DNA of 64,000 nucleotides from Iris pallida (GCA_029216955.1 JANAVB010031417.1:15955555-16019554); one strand, 5' to 3'; positions 20,335 through 33,096 are shown, counted from the first letter of the stretch. The notes: generated by a model from the sequence alone, not told the origin. Numbers and translations are program-made.

Positions 20335-21093
20335 TTAATTGTAATAAAATCGGAGAGATCGTCGACGAACACTCGTAGCCTCCTTAGGATCTTCAGGGAG
20401 TATATCATGAACTACGAAGTCAATAAAAGGAGTTCTCCAGTCTTCATCGATAACATTGACTTCAGCAAAGTTGCTGAATTCAATATTACGATTGTTTTTT
20501 ATGCAGAACAGTTCTCGGTTGGAGATAACTACCACCTGTTGTCTTTTGATAGGGATGGCTAAGACAGCTGCAAGATTGGCCAAAGCATCTGCTTCGGTAT
20601 TGCAAGCTCTTCGAACATAGTCGATGAAGAAAGGTTTGAATGAAATAGCCATGTTGATTGCTGCTTCGTGATAAGGCACCAGGTCTTGATGACGTACTTC
20701 ATAGGTTCCTCTAACCTGATTAACAACCAGCTTAGAATCACCGTAGACTTCGAGATATTCAACATTCAGTTGTTTAGCTAACTGAAGGCCGATGAGTAAA
20801 GCATTGTACTCCGCTACATTGTTGGAGCAAGATTCATCTAGAGAGTAGGCTCTTTGGTTAGTTGATCCGTCTGGAGAAACGAGGACCACTCCAACTCTTG
20901 CTACAATAGCACCATTTGGTCCAATTCTCGATGCACCATCAAAGAATAAACGCCATGTTGGAAATTCTTCAGAGATCATGTTGGCTTCCAATGTCTCGTC
21001 TGGAATTTCGTCATAGAGGTTAGATGTCTCAGGCACAGGATGAGCTGCTAAGAAGTCCGCCAGCGCTTGACCTTTGACAGACTTTTGTGGAAC
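20335..21093 (-). pseudogene. Archaeal-type RNase H domain and linker, element B
   Basis: After the TAA at 21096-21094 the frame continues and shows a complete second RNase H: RLFFDGAS (Asp), CSNNVAEYNALL (Glu), EVYGDSKLVVNQ (Asp) and NTEADALANLAA (Asp). A linker DILPEDPKEATSVRRRSLRFYYN then ends at another in-frame TAA. All four catalytic acids are present. This extra RNase H upstream of integrase is characteristic of Tat-lineage Ty3/gypsy elements. Confidence 0.88.
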
Positions 21094-24000
21094 TTACACC
21101 ATGTCATATTGAGCTAGCAGGATTGCCCATGTAGCCAGCCGAGAATTAAGTGTGCTAGGCTTCTTCATGAGTACCCTAAGAGGATTAACTTGGGATATGA
21201 CATGAATAGTTTGGCCAATGATGTAATGTCTCGTTTTCTGCACAGCAAACATGAGAGCCAGGCATTCCTTTTCGACTGGACTATAACGGTGTTCAGCACC
21301 AATCATAGTTCGGCTAAGATAATAGATAGCCTGTTCATGGCCTTCTTTGTTCTTTTGGGCAAGTAAAGCACCCAATGAATGGTCCATAGCACGGACATAC
21401 ATCAAGAATGGAATGCCAGAGATAGGTGGCACCAAGACTGGTGGATTCATAAGATATCGTTTGATATCGTCGAATGCTTGTTGACACTCTTCAGTCCAAA
21501 CAAAAGATACATCCTTCTTCATTAGTTGAGTGAATGGTCTGCAGCGTCCAGACAAGTTCGAAATGAATCGCCTGATGTACGCAAGTCGGCCTTGGAATCC
21601 TCGTAGCTCTTTTAGGTTGCGTGGAGGACGCATCTCTTGGATGGCTTTGATCTTCTCGGGATCCACGTGTATACCCTTAGAGGTAATGACGAAACCGAAA
21701 AATTTGCCACTAGAGACACCCAAGAATGACTTGGTGGGATTCATCTTGAGCTGATGTTGACGCATGAGATTGAAGATTGTTCTCAGATCTTGGATATGAT
21801 CTTCTTTTAGACGACTTTTGACGACGATATCGTCAACATAGCATTCGACTGTCTTGCGAAGATGTTCTATAAAGATGGTACTCATAGCCCGTTGGTAGGT
21901 TGCACCAGCGTTCTTGAGACCAAATGGCATCACTGTATAGCAATAGACACCACGAGGAGTACGGAAAGAGGTATGCTTTTCATCTTCAAGATTCATCTTG
22001 ATCTGATTATACCCAGAGAATCCATCCATGAAAGATATTCGCTCGAACCCACAGGTATTGTCAATCATGACATCCGTGATAGGGAGAGAAAATTCATCTT
22101 TTGGACATGCTTCATTAAGATCCCAGAAGTCGATGCAGACTCGAACTTTGCCGGTTTTCTTTAGAACTGGAACGACGTTGGCCACCCAGTCAGGATGCTG
22201 CTCTTCTCGAATAAAACCACAAGCAATGAGCTTCTTGACTTCATCATCGATTGCATCCATCATTTCTGATTTAAAACGCCGTTGTTGCTGCTTAACTGGT
22301 TTTGCATTAGGCAAAATATTCAGTTTGTGTGTAGCAATCTTGGAATCTAAACCTGGCATGTCTTCATAACTCCAGGCAAAGACGTCGATGTATTCTTTAA
22401 TAAGAAGAATCAACTCTTGTTTGTCTGCTTCTGGAAGATTCTTGCTGATGAAGATTGGACGAGGCGACTCGCTTTCCCCTACATCAACTTGAACTAATTG
22501 ATCTTCAGTAGGAGGTTCACGTTGTTCAAAGCGAAGTACCCATTGGTTATCCATATGTTGAGCCCAAGGATCTGTTTCAGGATTTTCTTCAACGTCTTCA
22601 TCATAGCCTTCTGGTAGTTCAGCGGAGACCATGTTAGATGATACGATCAGCCTGTGAACTTCACCAATGCTAGTATCAGAATCCCAAGATCTAGAATCAG
22701 ATGAATTGGAGCGTTCTTCATTGTCTGAGTCAGAGACTGCTGGGAATAACAGTGGAGGAGAAGTATATCCGAGACCTTTCTTAGTCCTGCTGTAGTACAT
22801 TTCCGACTTTCCTTCCGGAACAGTCGTGCGGATAGGAGTTCGTCTACCTTTATCGTAATTGAGGCCACTTTTGAAGTCATAGCCCATTTTCCGGATGATG
22901 TCTTTTGATTGTTGACTATAACGATGGAACTGGAGACGTCCCGTATCGTTAAGTTTGCTATCATCCGTATAGCTGAATTGTTTTTCTGGTCCTTTACTAA
23001 AAAGTATTGGACTTTCACCTTTCTTTCGAGAAGGGTGAATACGGTAAGAATCATCTGGATCTTCAAGTGAGACTTCTGTCTGAAGAGATTGTACAACTCC
23101 CATCGTAATTGATTGGAAGCTAGCTAACATATCCAAATAGCATTTAGTATAATAAATAACATCAGTATACTGGAAAGTAGGTGCTTTTTCATTGATTTGT
23201 ACATCAGTATTTACAACAGAACCTTTAGCCTTAGCAGGCTTGGTCAGATTAATTACAAGAGGGGGAGAAGAAGAACGTGGGGGAGGCTTGTTACGACGGA
23301 GGTCGATAACAAGTAGCTCAGAGGAGGTGAGCTCCCTTTTTTTCTTGTTGCGAGTGAGATCAACAACAAGTGGCTCAGAAGGAGTGAGCTGCTTTTTGTC
23401 CTTGTTACGACGTAGGTCGATAACAAGTGGCTCAGAAGAGGTGAGCTCCCTTTGATCTTGATCAGCATCAACTGATTTCTTTTGGATTGGCAAGTGAATA
23501 GCCAGTGGTTTAGAAGACTGAGGATGTGAAACTCGCCCTTTGACAGGTATGATAGGAGTGTCTTTGGGCATTGCTTCTTGTTCTTCTTCAGTGTCTAAGG
23601 CTAACACAATCTTTATGAATTCATCCTTGTACATCCGAGCGTCGTTGCAGTATGCTTCAACGCCTTTGAAGGGATAAAGATCCGCAACTTCCTTATGGAC
23701 CTCTCCCTTATCATCAACATATTTGAAACATTGATGAAGGGTTGATGGAACAATATTATGCTCATGTAAGAATGGTCTCCCCAATAGAGCATTATAAGAA
23801 CAACCATGATTGTCAATGATATAGAAGGTAACTTTTGTGCGAAGATTGCCTATTTGGAGTTTTAAGCAAATCTTGCCCAAAGGTTCACTCCTTTCCTGAT
23901 TGAATCCAAGGATGGTGGTGATTGTGGTGGAGAGACTATGTACAGAAATTTTCAGAGCATCGAGCATTGTTTTCGGCATGATGCTGAGAGCAGATCCTGG

Positions 24001-26151
24001 ATCTATCAGGATACGATCGACTTTCATCGAATCAATATATCCTATATAGTAGAGAGGACGATCATGCCTATTGTCTTCCATCAGCATGTCATCTTGTGTG
24101 AAAGTAATGTTCGGAATCAACTCCATAACACTATGACAATGTAGACAAGAGACTGGTTCTGCTTCCGGCTTCTTGAGAAAGGTTAAACAAGTCTCAGCTT
24201 GCATAAGAGCTTCACTTAAAGTTTCTCGCGTCTCTCTGGAAAGACGCAAGAGCTCAAAGATAGATAGCCTTGCTGGGGTATTAGCTAGTTGAGCCAATAT
24301 ATCAAAGTTGTAAGGCTTCTCAAGCCCTGTAGGGAATGATTTCTTCAAGGGTTTATCAAAGCGGACTTGTTGTTTGCCTTTATCAGCAGCCACTGGTTTG
24401 GGAGGAATAGAAACCACAACCGGTGAAGATGTAGAAGGAATTTCTTCAATAGCAGCAGGTTGTGCTGGGACAGGTTCAGAAGAAGAGGCAGGATTCTCTT
24501 GAGATTCAGAGTAATCTTTCAAATAAGTTTTCCCTGATCTGGTGCCCAACAGAATTTCTTCATCAACTATGGGGTCAAAATACACCATGTTGCAGATCTT
24601 GGTCTTGTTTTTGGAGCGACCTTTCTTCTTGGAAGAAGAAGAATCCTCGAACTCTGAAGTAAGATCGGGATGGATCCACATAACCTCGCCATTGTCAAGA
24701 GACAAAGGAACGAGACCTTCGTTTGGTGGAGAAGGAAGATTTTCAATCTCGAGAGTAGCCTTCGGAATAGGAATGACACCATGCTGTATCATCTGCGGGG
24801 GAAAGTTACCGAACTGGACTGAAACCATATTGGCAGTGACAGTCTTCTCATCTTGCTGCAGAGTAACAACTCCAGCATTGACAAGCTCTTGAATCTTACC
24901 CTTGAGCACATAACATGCTCGAGTAGGATGTCCAATGAATCGGTGGTAGACACAATACTTAGGATGATCGGTCTTACCGACTTCATCAGGTTTCTTTGGG
25001 TCTGGAAGTTGGATTTTATTGCTTTTGAGTAAGCAATCGAAGATGCTTGCTGTGTCATTTTCATCAAACGAATACTCTACCTTAGGGCGAGGTTTCCTCG
25101 GTTGAGTTGCAGCAGGAGTAGAAGTAGATGTAGGCGGAGCTACATTGACAGCCAAGGACTCTTTGCTTTTCAGGTTAATGTTCAGAGTTTCCTTGTTCTT
25201 GCGGTTGTTCTGACGATTACCGCCACCTGATGATTGATGTTCGTCCCGATCTGGGTTAGACATCTGTACCCCCAGCTGTTTGAACTTTTCAGCACTCACT
25301 TCAGCTGCTTTGGCGTTGACGATAAAGGATAGCCAGTCTTGGAACTGAGTTGAGCCTGTCCACATACTGATGATAGGCAAGAGATTTGCCTTGCTAGTGT
25401 CTATGGTAACAGCAGCAGGAGTCCCTGGAGGCATCTTCAAGGCTTCTCGACGGAAACGTTCGATGAAACTCTCAGCAGTTTCATTATGTTTCTGTTTGAT
25501 TTTATTGAGGGCAGACATAGTCATGTCATTGAATCCCTCATAGAATCTTTCCAGAAAGATCTGCTTAAGTCCTGAAAAAGAAGTAATACAACCATCGGGC
25601 AGACTTCTGTACCAGTCGTATGCTACGCCGGCTAAACAACCGACGAACACCCTGGTAAGAAGAGCGTCATTTGGTTGGAGTTGAACAGTCATTACCTCGA
25701 AGTGATTGATGAACTGGCTTGGTGAGGTACTGCCGTCGAAAAGAGAGATTGTTGGAATCTTGTATTTGGGAGGAAATGGAACTTCCTTCCATTCAACTGG
25801 GTATGGCTGCTTGATTCCCAACCTTTGTAAATTGTCCTTCTCTTTGAAGGCTTCGAACTGAGTTCGCAAGAGTTTGACAGCTTCATTGGTGTCTTCAGAT
25901 GATGAAGAAGGAGCCGGCGGAGTCAGAGTAGTAGAAGGAGGAACAGCATTGTAAGCACTACCCCCAGCTGACTGACTAGGTGTAGTTTGAACTTGTACTT
26001 GTACAGGAGGCATTTGAGAAGGCATTACTCCCAACCCAGCATTGACAGGTACGGAAGATGCTATGATCTCCGGACTTGCGGTAGGTATAGTAGGTGGTGT
26101 GGCATGTTGGGCCACAATGATAGAATGCATACTAGCGACCATTTCAGCCAT
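21094..26151 (-). pseudogene. Gag-protease-RT-RNase H polyprotein of element B (1685 codons open)
   Basis: This is the longest open frame in the window. In order: a Gag capsid region with AYDWYRSLP and FLERFYEG near residues 150-220; a Tat-type zinc knuckle YCVYHRFIGHPTRAC near 400; a protease with ILIDPGSALSIMP near 715; an acidic linker; RT with VRVCIDFWDLNEACPKDEF, FMDGFSGYNQI, MPFGLKNAG and YVDDIVVKS near 1438; and a classical RNase H to residue ~1680. It ends at a TAA in QYDMV just where the next domain starts in the same frame. The first ATG used here follows an in-frame TAG at 26187, so the native gag began further upstream. The protein core looks complete, but the polyprotein is interrupted. 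Confidence 0.9.
23290..23460 (-). repeat. 57-bp coding tandem repeat between protease and RT, element B
   Basis: Three clear 19-residue copies of the type LTSSEPLVIDLRRNKDKKQ (variants LTPSEPLVVDLTRNKKKRE and LTSSELLVIDLRRNK) plus a partial SPPLVINL copy. The reading frame is kept, so length can vary without loss of the polyprotein. Confidence 0.8.
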
Positions 26152-26187
26152 GGTCTTTAGCTTGTCTTCAAGTGCAGCGATTCGCTA

Positions 26188-26606
26188 TTCTTGATTTGCA
26201 GACGTTGAAGCATCTTGATCATCAGTGACAACATAAGCTGTCACTTCTCTTGGTACAGTGGAAGACACTGTCTGTTCAGAACTTTCGATGTATGCATCAT
26301 AGTCGGAGAAAGAGTCATCTCCTGATTGAGAAAGAAGGAAATGACCAGAAGGATCTTGAGGAAGATTCCTTTGACCGATTGTATCTCGGCTTCGGGAACG
26401 GGTATGTTGGAATACTCCTTCAGAAGATTCTTGAAGTAGATCCAGATACCGTTGACTTGGTTTGCGAGGTTTGCCGTGCTTAGAGCACCTTCTACCCCAG
26501 TGTCTCGAAAAGTCATGTTAACAGAAGCGTACAACACTTCTTCATCTTCTGACATCGGTTCTGTTTTAGCAAAAGTCAAACGATCAAAGACAGATCGTTT
26601 TGTTGT
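26188..26606 (-). pseudogene. Element B ORF1-gag junction region, frameshifted
   Basis: After the in-frame TAA at 26609-26607 the ORF1 frame continues with KRSVFDRL and ASVNM. Near 26520 the coding sense moves to the gag frame, where it reads DFSRHWGRRCSKHGKPRKPSQRYLD in two parts, then SRSRDTIGQRNLP. It runs on to a TAG at 26187-26185 before ALEDKLKTMAEM. ORF1 and gag were therefore probably one long frame in the ancestor. The frameshift position is approximate. The SVFDRL motif recurs in element A (SVFQRL). Confidence 0.6.
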
Positions 26607-28124
26607 TTAACAGCAACATTGGATGATGACTTTATGATTGCAATGATGATCAGATGATTGAACTGAATGAGTTGAGGCATTATCCCGTTTTTGTCTGAGA
26701 TGTTCTCGGAGATCAGAAACCATGCCAGGACGAGGAAAGGTTCGAGGAATATGTTCTTTAACAACATTCGGAACATGGTTCTGATTCTTCAAATGTTTTG
26801 TCCCCTGTGTGTACAAGGAAGTGCTCACCTCATTGGCATAGGTATCAGGATTTTTATTCCTGGAGGTTTGTCTTTGAGGCTTGACCTTCGGCATAGGTTG
26901 CTTACGTTTTGCCGAAGTTGGCCTGTTAAGATATGTTCTTAGGTCTGCAAATTCACCCCCAGGGATTTCTGTTTGAGACACCAACAGTTTTCCCTGTTTG
27001 GAACGGGATATTTTGAAAGTCGGAAGGTCTTGGAATTCTGCTACTGGGGTAGGCAGAATACCTCTTTGATCAGTACAAGTTCCCTTATCATGAAGGAAAG
27101 AAGAATCCTTGTTTGTAGGAGTTCTTGTACTGGCAGGTGCCGAAACACGTTCAATTTGATCTTCTTCGGTAAAGACCGAGGAAGACTGAGAAAAGACCAA
27201 AGGGCCTTTTCCTTTATTTTGAGAAGAAGGGTTAGCTAAAGAGCGTTTCCCTCTGTTGTCTTCCAAGTCATGAGACAAGGAAGTCTGAGAAAAGACCAAC
27301 GGACCTTTTCCTTTATTTTGAGGAGGAAGAGGAATAGCCAAAGGACTACCCCCAGTAGATTGTGCTGGAACAGCAGAGTGTTTAAGGGGAGGAACAGAGG
27401 TTTTTCCTTTGTTATGAGAAGAGGAGAGTTTAGCCAAAGGGCTGTTACTCTTGGATTGCGCATGCTTGATCTGCGCATGGGTAAATGGCGCACTGGCCAC
27501 TTGTGCATTAGAAGCTTTGGCAGAAAGTGCACTGGTTCTGACCACAGAAGCTGTGGTTTGCGCATTAGGAGTCCTTGTTTTAGAGTGCTTGGGATGTACT
27601 TTGGTTGCTGGAGTGTTGGTTTGCGCAGGAAAAGCCACTGCCAATTGTGACAGGGTCATAGGAGTCTTGTGTTTTGACAAGACAGCATATGAAGTAGCCT
27701 GTGCAACAGTTGCAACAGATTGCGCAGCAGTGTCTGAAACAGTTTGTGCAGCAGTTGCTGAGACAGACTGTGCAAGAGTTGGCACAGCAGATTGTGCAAC
27801 AGTCTGGCTAGCAGATTGTGCAACAGTTGACACAGCAGATTGTGCAGCAGTCTGGCTAGCAGATTGTGCAACAGAGTGTGCAGCATCCTTGGTGGCAAAA
27901 CTACCAGATTGTGCAGCAGTCTTGGAGACCCATACTGAGCGCACTTTGCTTTTGGCAGAAGTGGCTGAAGTACGGGGAGAGGTCTTGGAGTTGAGCATCG
28001 CCTCGTAGGCTGTCTGGTTGACTTTAACAACCACCGTCTTCTGCGTCTTCCCGATAGACGCTACGTCACATTGAGTTGCTACTTTCTCGTCGGAGGAGAA
28101 AGTTGTCCCCAGCAGAGTCGTCAT
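26607..28124 (-). CDS. ORF1 of element B, ~505 aa Gln/Ala/Ser-rich protein
   Basis: An ATG at 28124, overlapping the primer site, opens MTTLLGTTFSS. An upstream extension to 28310 would lie inside the LTR and is less likely. The protein has a basic N-terminal part, a low-complexity block of AQSASQTAAQSAV-type repeats (residues ~65-145), a Lys/Ser/Pro-rich middle with three GKGPLVFSQ-type repeats, and a C-terminal part with DLRTYLNRP and DLREHLRQKR, ending KVIIQCCC. The same C-terminal order occurs in element A's ORF1 remnant. No enzyme domain is visible. It may be an N-terminal extension of the gag polyprotein cut off by the nonsense codon at 26607. Function unknown. Confidence 0.6.
   Translation of the reverse strand: MTTLLGTTFSSDEKVATQCDVASIGKTQKTVVVKVNQTAYEAMLNSKTSPRTSATSAKSKVRSVWVSKTAAQSGSFATKDAAHSVAQSASQTAAQSAVSTVAQSASQTVAQSAVPTLAQSVSATAAQTVSDTAAQSVATVAQATSYAVLSKHKTPMTLSQLAVAFPAQTNTPATKVHPKHSKTRTPNAQTTASVVRTSALSAKASNAQVASAPFTHAQIKHAQSKSNSPLAKLSSSHNKGKTSVPPLKHSAVPAQSTGGSPLAIPLPPQNKGKGPLVFSQTSLSHDLEDNRGKRSLANPSSQNKGKGPLVFSQSSSVFTEEDQIERVSAPASTRTPTNKDSSFLHDKGTCTDQRGILPTPVAEFQDLPTFKISRSKQGKLLVSQTEIPGGEFADLRTYLNRPTSAKRKQPMPKVKPQRQTSRNKNPDTYANEVSTSLYTQGTKHLKNQNHVPNVVKEHIPRTFPRPGMVSDLREHLRQKRDNASTHSVQSSDHHCNHKVIIQCCC
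27690..27925 (-). repeat. Coding repeats in ORF1, plus-strand unit GCAGATTGTGCAACAGTC
   Basis: Seven to eight imperfect 24-48-bp copies containing GATTGTGCARCAGT on the plus strand. They encode AQS / TVAQSA motifs. The TTGTGCA word is one base away from the TTGCGCA word repeated in this element's LTR and intron. Confidence 0.75.
28105..28123 (-). promoter_or_regulatory. Primer-binding site of element B
   Basis: TGACGACTCTGCTGGGGAC on the minus strand begins three bases after the LTR end. It resembles the TGGCGACTC...GGGGA primer sites (tRNA-Arg-like) usual in Tat/Ogre elements, with one change at the third base. The ORF1 ATG overlaps its first bases. Confidence 0.7.
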
Positions 28125-28126
28125 TT

Positions 28127-29026
28127 TGTTTGCAAAAACAAAAGTATAAAACTTTATTGATACAAACTGTGTAATAAAGATTACAAGAATTCTGGAAAAA
28201 TTACAACTATAGGAATCCAATCTAGATGACGATTGCTTTATCCCTTGGACGATGTGAATTTTGAAGACGGAGCCTTTGAAGTTGAAGACAACTCTGGAAA
28301 CTGAAGGCAAAAGCCTCGGAAGTTGAAGGCAAAAGCCTCGGAAGAATGCAGCAGCACTTGGGCAAGAACTCCTGGACTCTCTGATTTCTGATCTCTGATT
28401 CGTGATCTTGATATCTGATCTTGATCCCCTTGAAATGAAGACTTGAAACTCTATTTGTAGAGTTCTGAAAATAACTAACTTTCAGTTATTCTAGACTGCG
28501 CAGGATGATTTGCGCAGCAATTGGTTTGCGCAGCATTGGACTGCGCAGGCAGTTGCTGGATCGTGGGCCAACTATCATGGACACATGGCATCATTTGATT
28601 GAAATGCGCATGATCATGCATAGACAGTTGCCACGTAATGAGCAATTGATTGCATGAATGCCACGTGTACTTTATCAGTTATGTTGATAGAATGCGCAGT
28701 TGGAATTGCGCAGCCTTCGTTTGCGCAGACTCAGACTGCGCAGGAATGGATTGCGCTGCCAGCTGTCAGCCGACCTCGAGCACTGTGCGGCACAATAAAC
28801 GAACAGTCTCTTCGTTCTCCGTGCTGTCAGTTGTCAGAAAGATTTGATTTGATTTAGGTAATGATGACTCTTGCCACGTCAGCATGCGCAGTTGGAAATG
28901 TGCGCAAAACAGTGTGCGTAATTGGATTGCTGCGCAATCTGTTGTCTGCGCAATTCACCAAAATGATGTATATCTTGATTTCTTTGACTTTGTTGATTGA
29001 TGTAACTTGATTTTTTAGGACCTACA
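28127..29026 (-). repeat. Element B 5' LTR (900 bp)
   Basis: On the minus strand it starts TGTAGGTCC (29026) and ends TTTGCAAACA (28127), just before the primer site. Ends resemble element A's LTR (TGTAG...GCAAACA). The U3 part carries about a dozen TGCGCA words. The partner LTR is outside the window, so the outer border rests on the TG start and the primer-site side only. Confidence 0.75.
28451..28459 (-). promoter_or_regulatory. TATA-like box in element B LTR
   Basis: TACAAATAG on the minus strand, 325 bp before the LTR end, flanked by AACTC/GAGTT arms. The position matches that of the TATAAATAG box in element A's LTR. Confidence 0.5.
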
Positions 29027-29148
29027 ACAGGCTATCGCTTCGGAGTATCCTTCTCAATGCATAGTGCACCTGCATGCAGACTGATGGTGGGTCAGTATAT
29101 CAGCATACTGGTGAATTATGAACAAAGAGCTACATTTGTCTGAAACGA
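29027..29148. other. Flank between element B and solo LTR G
   Basis: 122 bp with no gene. The last five bases (29144-29148, AACGA) are the target duplication of solo LTR G. Without G this sequence would run on into 34072. Confidence 0.6.
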
Positions 29149-30534
29149 TGTCACGACCCGTACCCATTGTGAGGGTACGAGTACGTAACAGCGCCCAGCC
29201 TACGCCGCAGTGTCGGCGGTAGAACGCTGTTCTAAGTCTCTAACTAACCATCAACTCATGCAGTATATAATGTACTCATCATGATCAACTCCGAACGGAG
29301 GACAAGTATAAGATATGGTGTAACTCAATCACAGTCTAAGCACGATAAGATAACACAGAAAATAACTAAGAAATTGAAGACAACAAACTACTGAAATAAT
29401 ATCAACATCTGAATAATCTCAAATACATCTCAAGTCTCAAATCTCTATATACAACTCCAGATCTAAACAGGAAAACTAAAACAAGACAGACTAACTAAAC
29501 TCCCGATCACTCCTGAGTGTCGGGGCCATAGGTAGCTAAGCCATCTCCTCAGTAAAATGTAGGGCATGTGTCCTCAGGGCAATCATCTGTAAAATTTTTA
29601 ACAGGTCCAGTCAGGACAGGAACGAGCACATCTCATCTAGTAAACCCAAGTAAATGACAGAGAACTATAAAATAGTTATAGACAGTTGTATTGATGAAAA
29701 TGACAGTTTATATTCAGGTGATGGTAAGAAAGACAGATAAAGTGCAAGGAAAGTAAATACTAAACAAGAGAAGAATCATAGCAATGAAGACTGTAAAAAT
29801 AGAACTAGCTGAACTAGGGTAATATGATATAAAGTCCAGGCAATAATGTACACCAGTGTAACTCCAATGTAAGTCCAGTACATGATGAATCTCATACAAG
29901 ATGAATCCAGTAAAGGACGATTCCAGTCTTAGTGATCAATGATTCCAGGGTGAGTCCAGCCTATACTCTAACAGTGTGTTTTAAAATACTGAGATCGACA
30001 TGTAAACGGCTATGGATAATCTGGCACATCACACACCTGGCCGGGTGTGAGATGGCTATCATTCCAGTATGATTCCAGCAAAGGGTGATTCCAGAAATGG
30101 GGTATGTCTACATGTCTTACTCTAGTATTTTCCCTCCCAGCAAGTGAATCCAGAATTCCGACACAATGATTCAAGATGAGTCCAGCCAAGTATAATGATA
30201 CCAGTAAATGATTCCGAGGTGATTCCAGTAAATGATTCCAGTAATAGAAGCCGGAAATGATGATACCAGTAATAGAGGCCAGAAAATAAATGTGTGTCGT
30301 ATACATGAATCCAGAAATAACAGTACGTGTTTGTAACAGAGAATCACATACAGCTAACTAGAACTAAAATACAGTAATTGACAAATAAATGAGAGAACTA
30401 TCAGAGAATGTACTCGCCTGATACTCTGAAAAGAGTAGTGTAATGTCAGATGTCTGCAGCAGAGTCACAATGTCCTAAATAGAGCAGTACAGATTATAAT
30501 GTGTTTAAAATAAGACAATTGATGTTTATGATGC

Positions 30535-30790
30535 AATCTACATAATTTCTAGGTCAATCTAGGTCAAAGTCGACTCTAAGTCAAACCTGGTCAACTGTCT
30601 AGGTCAAACTAGGTCTAAGTCAAACTTGGGTCGACTATGGTCAACACTTTAGTCAAACTAGGTCAATTGGTCCCATCTAGACTAATGTTGACTTTTGGTC
30701 AACTCTAGTCAACCTGGACTAGTCAAACTAAGTCAACTAGGTCAAACTTAGTCTAGTCAAGTCTCACTAGGCCTAACCAAGCCTAGACTA
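30535..30790. repeat. Degenerate GGTCAAACTA repeats in solo LTR G
   Basis: Some twenty overlapping words of the type TAGGTCAA / AAGTCAACT / GGTCAACTCT at irregular 8-14-bp spacing. A simple-sequence expansion; function unknown. Confidence 0.6.
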
Positions 30791-33096
30791 GCATCCAAGC
30801 ACAATCACAAGGTTTCAAAGCAACACATATTCATATATATGCATATACCATATATATACACATACCATATATATACACATAGGCTAAGGTATTTATACAT
30901 GCATTTATACATCATCATTCATTCATGCATATACATTTATTCATACATTACCTTATTCATGTCATCATGCATCCATACATATATACCCTCATGCATTTAT
31001 TCAACAACCTAACTAACTAGCATGTTTGCCTATCATTATGAAGTCAACATGCATACATATAAATTACATATAGGTATAGAGATGATATATGGCATGTGGG
31101 GGTGTGTGTGTCTAGTGACAGATTAACAAATGTGTGTGTGTGACATGAACAATAGAGGGTTCAATGTGTGGTGTGCTATATGTGATAGATATGAGTGTGT
31201 GTGACAGGGAACAAATCAGCCATTGTGTAAACTGAAAAGAAAAACAATGTGTAAGAAATAGCATCTCAGATTAACCCTCCTATAATATTTCAGATTTAAA
31301 GAAGGATAACACAGTAAAACAGTTAACACATTAAGTCTAAACAGTTCAAAATAACTCAACTCAGTTCAAACAACTTCAATTCACATATTGAAATAAAACC
31401 CAACCAAAAGAGTTCAGAACAGTCCCCTCATGCAAATTTAGATTTCTGAAACAAACCACAACTAAATCACCCAATTTCATTTCAGATTTCAGTGAACATC
31501 CCCCCCCCCCCTCATTTCCAGATTTCATGAAGACCCAACAACTGTTAACAGTCCTATTCCACATTCAACTCAGATTTTAGTTAAAAAAAACATCAATACA
31601 TGTGTAATGGTACCCATGAACTAGACATGTGGCCAAAGTAATATAGAGACCATACATGAAATTGAATAGTAAACAAGGAAAGAACTTAGTGATGTGGGTA
31701 GTGTGGAAACATGAAGGTGTAATAGGTGGGACTGAACATGTGCATGAACTGAGATTAAATCTCAGGTTAAGTGCTGAAAGGCATGACAGTTCACAGCAAT
31801 AGGCATTAGTCTTAACTGAATTTGAAAGAACCCACACTACACAGGTTTAAACACTAGCAATTTCATTAGTTAGCAATTCAAAACCCCAAAACCCAATACC
31901 AAGTTCAAATCAGACTGTGCAATATCAGAAACAATGTGTAACAGTTCAAAGAGTGTGTTCCAGGAATGTCATGAAGCTAACTGTCTTAACAGTGTATAAA
32001 AATCAGTTTACATGCAGTCCCATACCAACTTCGATATCCAAACTTCAACATAACCCTTAACCAACATACCAAAAACTAATTAGTATCTATTTCACATGTG
32101 GGTGAATATACATGACATTTAAATAGGAAGAAATTTGTTTAAAAGGGAATAAACTCTCAGAAATTTAAAAAACTGAACACCTAAACAGTTAACACATTCA
32201 AACCCAGCTCAATGTTCAAAAACCCCTTTCTTAACCCAAAAGCCAAATTGAAATCGAAATATTTCATTTCCAAATACTAACAATCATGTAGGGGTTATAA
32301 AACAGTGAAAAACATCATTTGAATCCCAACAATTACATTTAAACTAATTTGATTTCTGAAACCTGGAATAACAGTATCAAAGTGCATGTGCTCGACACAT
32401 TCTCAACCCAATCGAATCAACACCCCAATCAAACAGCAAAATTATTAAAGTACAGATGGGAGCTACCATGCATACGTGTCTAGGGTGTCATACAGGCTAT
32501 GTCGTGTCTACAGAAGTCGACACGGCGTGTCCAAATGCTGAAAACCAAGTATCAGAGAATAGCAGTGTCAGCAGGCCTTGTGCAGAGGCGCAACGCGATC
32601 TATTGACTCGTGTGCCCACCCCCAAGCCTTGTGCTCCTGCCTACGGGTTCGCCCAACATAGGGGAACGTGTCCCACAGCCTGCAACGAATCCACACTGTG
32701 TCGTGTCCAAGAAAACAGTGCGTATCAGTCGCGTGTCTGTGCGTGTGTGCAACAGTGAGGAAAACAGTGCGGGTCGAAAATCTCTCGAACCACTCAATGA
32801 AGTCCTCTGAAATTTTACGTGCATGGTGTCAGTCACTAGGCCTCCGTGTCCACAAATTTTTAGGGCCTGAGTCGCCGTGTCGTGTCCGCTACAGTGCCCG
32901 AGCAGCAGGGCACTGTGCGTAGCCTGCTGCGTGCGTGTGCGTGTCCAAAACCGACACAAAAAAGACACGAAAATAAACTCAGTCTTCACAAACATTGCTA
33001 CTCATACCTAGATCTAGAGATCCATGAAATTAGAATTCAAAAATACGAAAAATAAATCCTTTGTGGCATTTCGTCGAACACCTAGTATGCCCACTG

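Larger units (their letters stand above)
1..29026 (-). mobile_element. Element B: Tat-lineage Ty3/gypsy retrotransposon (minus strand), host of element A
   Basis: Read on the minus strand: 5' LTR (29026-28127), primer site (28123-28105), ORF1/gag, protease, RT, RNase H, archaeal-type RNase H and integrase down to 19183, then hairpins. Genes on the opposite strand fill the rest: a small broken gene and the PMD/coiled-coil gene. Element A interrupts it at 294/13937. The 3' LTR is not visible and must lie left of the window. At least five premature stops and one frameshift block the pol strand, while the antisense PMD exons are open. Confidence 0.8.

Noticed and set aside
26691..28008. Plus-strand ORFs such as the Cys/Ala-rich 185-codon frame
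   Set aside because: Opposite-strand reading of the ORF1 repeats; composition follows the GATTGTGCA repeat.
32456..32995. Overlapping ORFs around 32.5-33 kb
   Set aside because: They lie in solo LTR G, in a CGTGTC-rich repeat region, with no recognisable domain.
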